A DNA stretch of 5,855 bases from Methanomicrobiales archaeon (GTDB lineage Archaea > Halobacteriota > Methanomicrobia > Methanomicrobiales > JACTUA01), in the NCBI GenBank assembly GCA_028678635.1, contig JAJRDC010000038.1:1-5855 (forward strand). The letters are read 5' to 3'. Both the position numbers and the translations under genes were made by a program. The notes beneath the pieces were generated by a model. The model was not told where the DNA came from. It ran no database searches and saw nothing but the letters and a program-made list of their open reading frames with translations. Each line of letters begins with the position of its first letter. The stretch's first letter is position 1. Below, one piece after another: positions 4,270 to 5,855 of the stretch.

Positions 4270-5855
4270 TCAGATCTTCGCGAACTTCGCCGTGAAGATC
4301 CCGACCTTCTCCCGTATCTCTTCCATGACGGCGGGAGGCACCTCGGAGTCCACGTTCAGCACCATGATGGCCTCCTCTCCCTGCCGGATCCGGCCGACCT
4401 GCATGCCGGCGATGTTGATCTGGGCCTGGCCCAGGATGGTGGAGGCCCGGCCGATAACCCCCGGCTTGTCCAGATGCCGGGAGACGATGACGAACCCCTC
4501 GGGGATCATGTCCATCGTGTACCCGCCGATCCCCACGATCCGGATCCGGTCCTTCGTGAAGACGGTGCCTGACATCGTTTCCTCCATCCGGTCGGTCTTG
4601 AGGCGTATCGTGACCAGGTTCCGGAACCCCTGGGCCTCCTCCGTGAGGGTCTCCCGGACGCTGATCCCCCGCTCCCGGGCAATGAACTCGGCGTTGATGA
4701 CGTTGGCCGGCACCTGGAGGATGGGGTCCATGATCCCCTTCAGGGCCAGACGGGTCACGAACCGGGTGTTGGGGGCCATGGCGGCCAGCTCCCCGCCGTA
4801 GGTGAGCTCCACCGTTTCGACCCGGCCCTCCACGAGCTGCATCAGGAACCGGCCCATCTTCTCTGCAAGGATGGCGAAGGGCTCGATCCGGTCCTGGAGG
4901 TCGGGCGGGATCATGGGGGCGTTCACCGCGTACTTGGCCTGCCCTCCCTCGAACACGGTGATGATCTGCTTTGCCACCGAGACCGCCACGTTCAGCTGGG
5001 CCTCCACCGTGGACGCTCCCAGGTGCGGGGTCACGATCACGTTCTCCAGGTCAAGAAGGGGCGACTTCGTGGGCGGCTCCTCCTCAAAGACGTCGAGCGC
5101 AGCCCCTGCCACCTTCCCGGACTGCAGGGCGTCGTACAGGGCCTTCTCGTCGATGATCCCGCCGCGGGCGCAGTTGATGACCCGTACGCCGTCCTTCATC
5201 ATGGCGAACTTCCCTGCATCGATCAGGTGGGTGGTCTCCTTGGTGAGGGGGGTGTGGACCGTGATCACGTCCGCCTGCCGGATGACATCGTCCAGCCCCA
5301 TCAGCTCCACACCCATCTGGGCGGCCCGCTCCTTGGTGAGGAAGGGATCGTAGGCGATGCAGCGCATCTCCATGGCGCTGGCCCGCTTGGCGATCTCACG
5401 GCCGATGCGCCCCAGACCCACGATCCCCAGGGTCTTCTCGTTCAGCTCGACGCCCATGAATTTCGATCGTTTCCACTGCTTCTGCTTTAAGGAGGCGTTG
5501 GCCTGCGGGATGTTTCGGGCGAGCGCGTACATCATGGCCATCGTGTGCTCGGTGGCGGCCAGCGTGTTCCCCTCGGGGGCATTCACCACCGGGATCCCCT
5601 TCCGGGTGGCCGCCTCCACATCGATGTTATCCACGCCGACGCCCGCTCGCCCGATGATCCTCAGCCGGTGGCCGGCCTCGATGATCGGCGCCGAAACAGT
5701 GGTCCCGCTTCGCACCACCAGCGCGTCATAGTTCCCGATGATCTTCACGAGTTCCGCCTCGGGGAGGTCGGTCTTCACGTCCACCCTGCACTTCTCCCGC
5801 AGAATGGCCAGGCCCTCTTCCGCCAGGGGGTCGCTGACCAGCACTTTGAACGCCA
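4270..5855 (-). CDS. serA: D-3-phosphoglycerate dehydrogenase, long form with ACT domain (start codon cut by window edge)
   Basis: This cytosolic enzyme oxidises 3-phosphoglycerate to 3-phosphohydroxypyruvate with NAD+, the first step of serine synthesis. The frame is open to the right edge. The preferred start is an ATG whose last two bases are 5854-5855 and whose first lies just outside, giving MAFKVLVSDPLAEEG and 528 residues; the internal GTG at 5844 would remove the first beta strand. In this numbering the N-terminal substrate domain is followed by the Rossmann motif GLGRIG (147-152) and the catalytic Arg in CARGG (231), Glu in FEEEPP (260) and His in PHLGAST (278). An intervening ASB-type domain (about 320-440) and a C-terminal ACT domain (about 455-528, RHLDKPGVIGRASTILGQ) complete the long form. 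The ACT domain usually binds serine for feedback control; binding was not tested here. The stop lies ten bases from the convergent sialidase stop. Confidence 0.97.
   Translation of the reverse strand, partial: AFKVLVSDPLAEEGLAILREKCRVDVKTDLPEAELVKIIGNYDALVVRSGTTVSAPIIEAGHRLRIIGRAGVGVDNIDVEAATRKGIPVVNAPEGNTLAATEHTMAMMYALARNIPQANASLKQKQWKRSKFMGVELNEKTLGIVGLGRIGREIAKRASAMEMRCIAYDPFLTKERAAQMGVELMGLDDVIRQADVITVHTPLTKETTHLIDAGKFAMMKDGVRVINCARGGIIDEKALYDALQSGKVAGAALDVFEEEPPTKSPLLDLENVIVTPHLGASTVEAQLNVAVSVAKQIITVFEGGQAKYAVNAPMIPPDLQDRIEPFAILAEKMGRFLMQLVEGRVETVELTYGGELAAMAPNTRFVTRLALKGIMDPILQVPANVINAEFIARERGISVRETLTEEAQGFRNLVTIRLKTDRMEETMSGTVFTKDRIRIVGIGGYTMDMIPEGFVIVSRHLDKPGVIGRASTILGQAQINIAGMQVGRIRQGEEAIMVLNVDSEVPPAVMEEIREKVGIFTAKFAKI
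4273..4300 (+). repeat. Hairpin spanning the sialidase/serA convergent 3' ends
   Basis: GATCTTC (4273-4279) and GAAGATC (4294-4300) pair perfectly. In plus-strand RNA, a G-U, a C-G and a G-C pair (4280-4282 with 4291-4293) lengthen the stem to ten pairs around an eight-base loop. It begins 13 bases past the sialidase stop but lies in the last codons of serA (the TAKFAKI end). In minus-strand RNA the G-U becomes a C-A mismatch, so the fold favours the sialidase transcript. No T-run follows. Confidence 0.4.

Overview
The window looks like chromosomal DNA of a GC-rich methanogenic archaeon, most likely of the order Methanomicrobiales (Methanoculleus-like). The archaeal signs are a prefoldin beta subunit, a tRNA-Val without an encoded CCA end, TATA-type promoter candidates and few classical bacterial promoter or terminator signals. 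The order-level placement is inferred from protein style and base composition and was not tested.

Layout, left to right. Bases 2-85 (+) are the last 27 codons of what looks like an alpha-isopropylmalate synthase-family enzyme. A 393-base non-coding stretch (86-478) follows, between convergent genes, and carries several GC-rich hairpins and two related direct-repeat units. Three minus-strand genes come next: prefoldin beta (479-847), a six-helix DUF998-like membrane protein (1027-1644) and an Imm-5-like protein (1777-2241). The last starts 23 bases downstream of a minus-strand tRNA-Val(GAC) (2265-2338). A divergent intergenic region with a TATA-like box and repeated CCGGTA half-sites separates the tRNA from a plus-strand gene for an exported sialidase (BNR/Asp-box, GH33-like) with an N-terminal DUF11-like domain (2517-4259). 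Ten bases beyond its stop is the stop of a convergent serA, a long-form D-3-phosphoglycerate dehydrogenase with a C-terminal ACT domain. The serA start codon straddles the right edge of the window.

The genes do not form one pathway. SerA and the LeuA-like fragment are amino-acid biosynthesis genes, prefoldin beta and the tRNA are housekeeping, and the DUF998-like and Imm-5-like genes are poorly characterised. The sialidase is the obvious accessory gene: it is secreted, it has five Asp boxes, and its first arginine motif looks non-canonical. I see no CRISPR array, transposase, phage gene or multi-gene defence cluster, and I do not claim a new system. The items most worth a second look are the sialidase, the tRNA/Imm-5-like junction, and the hairpin repeats at 86-478.
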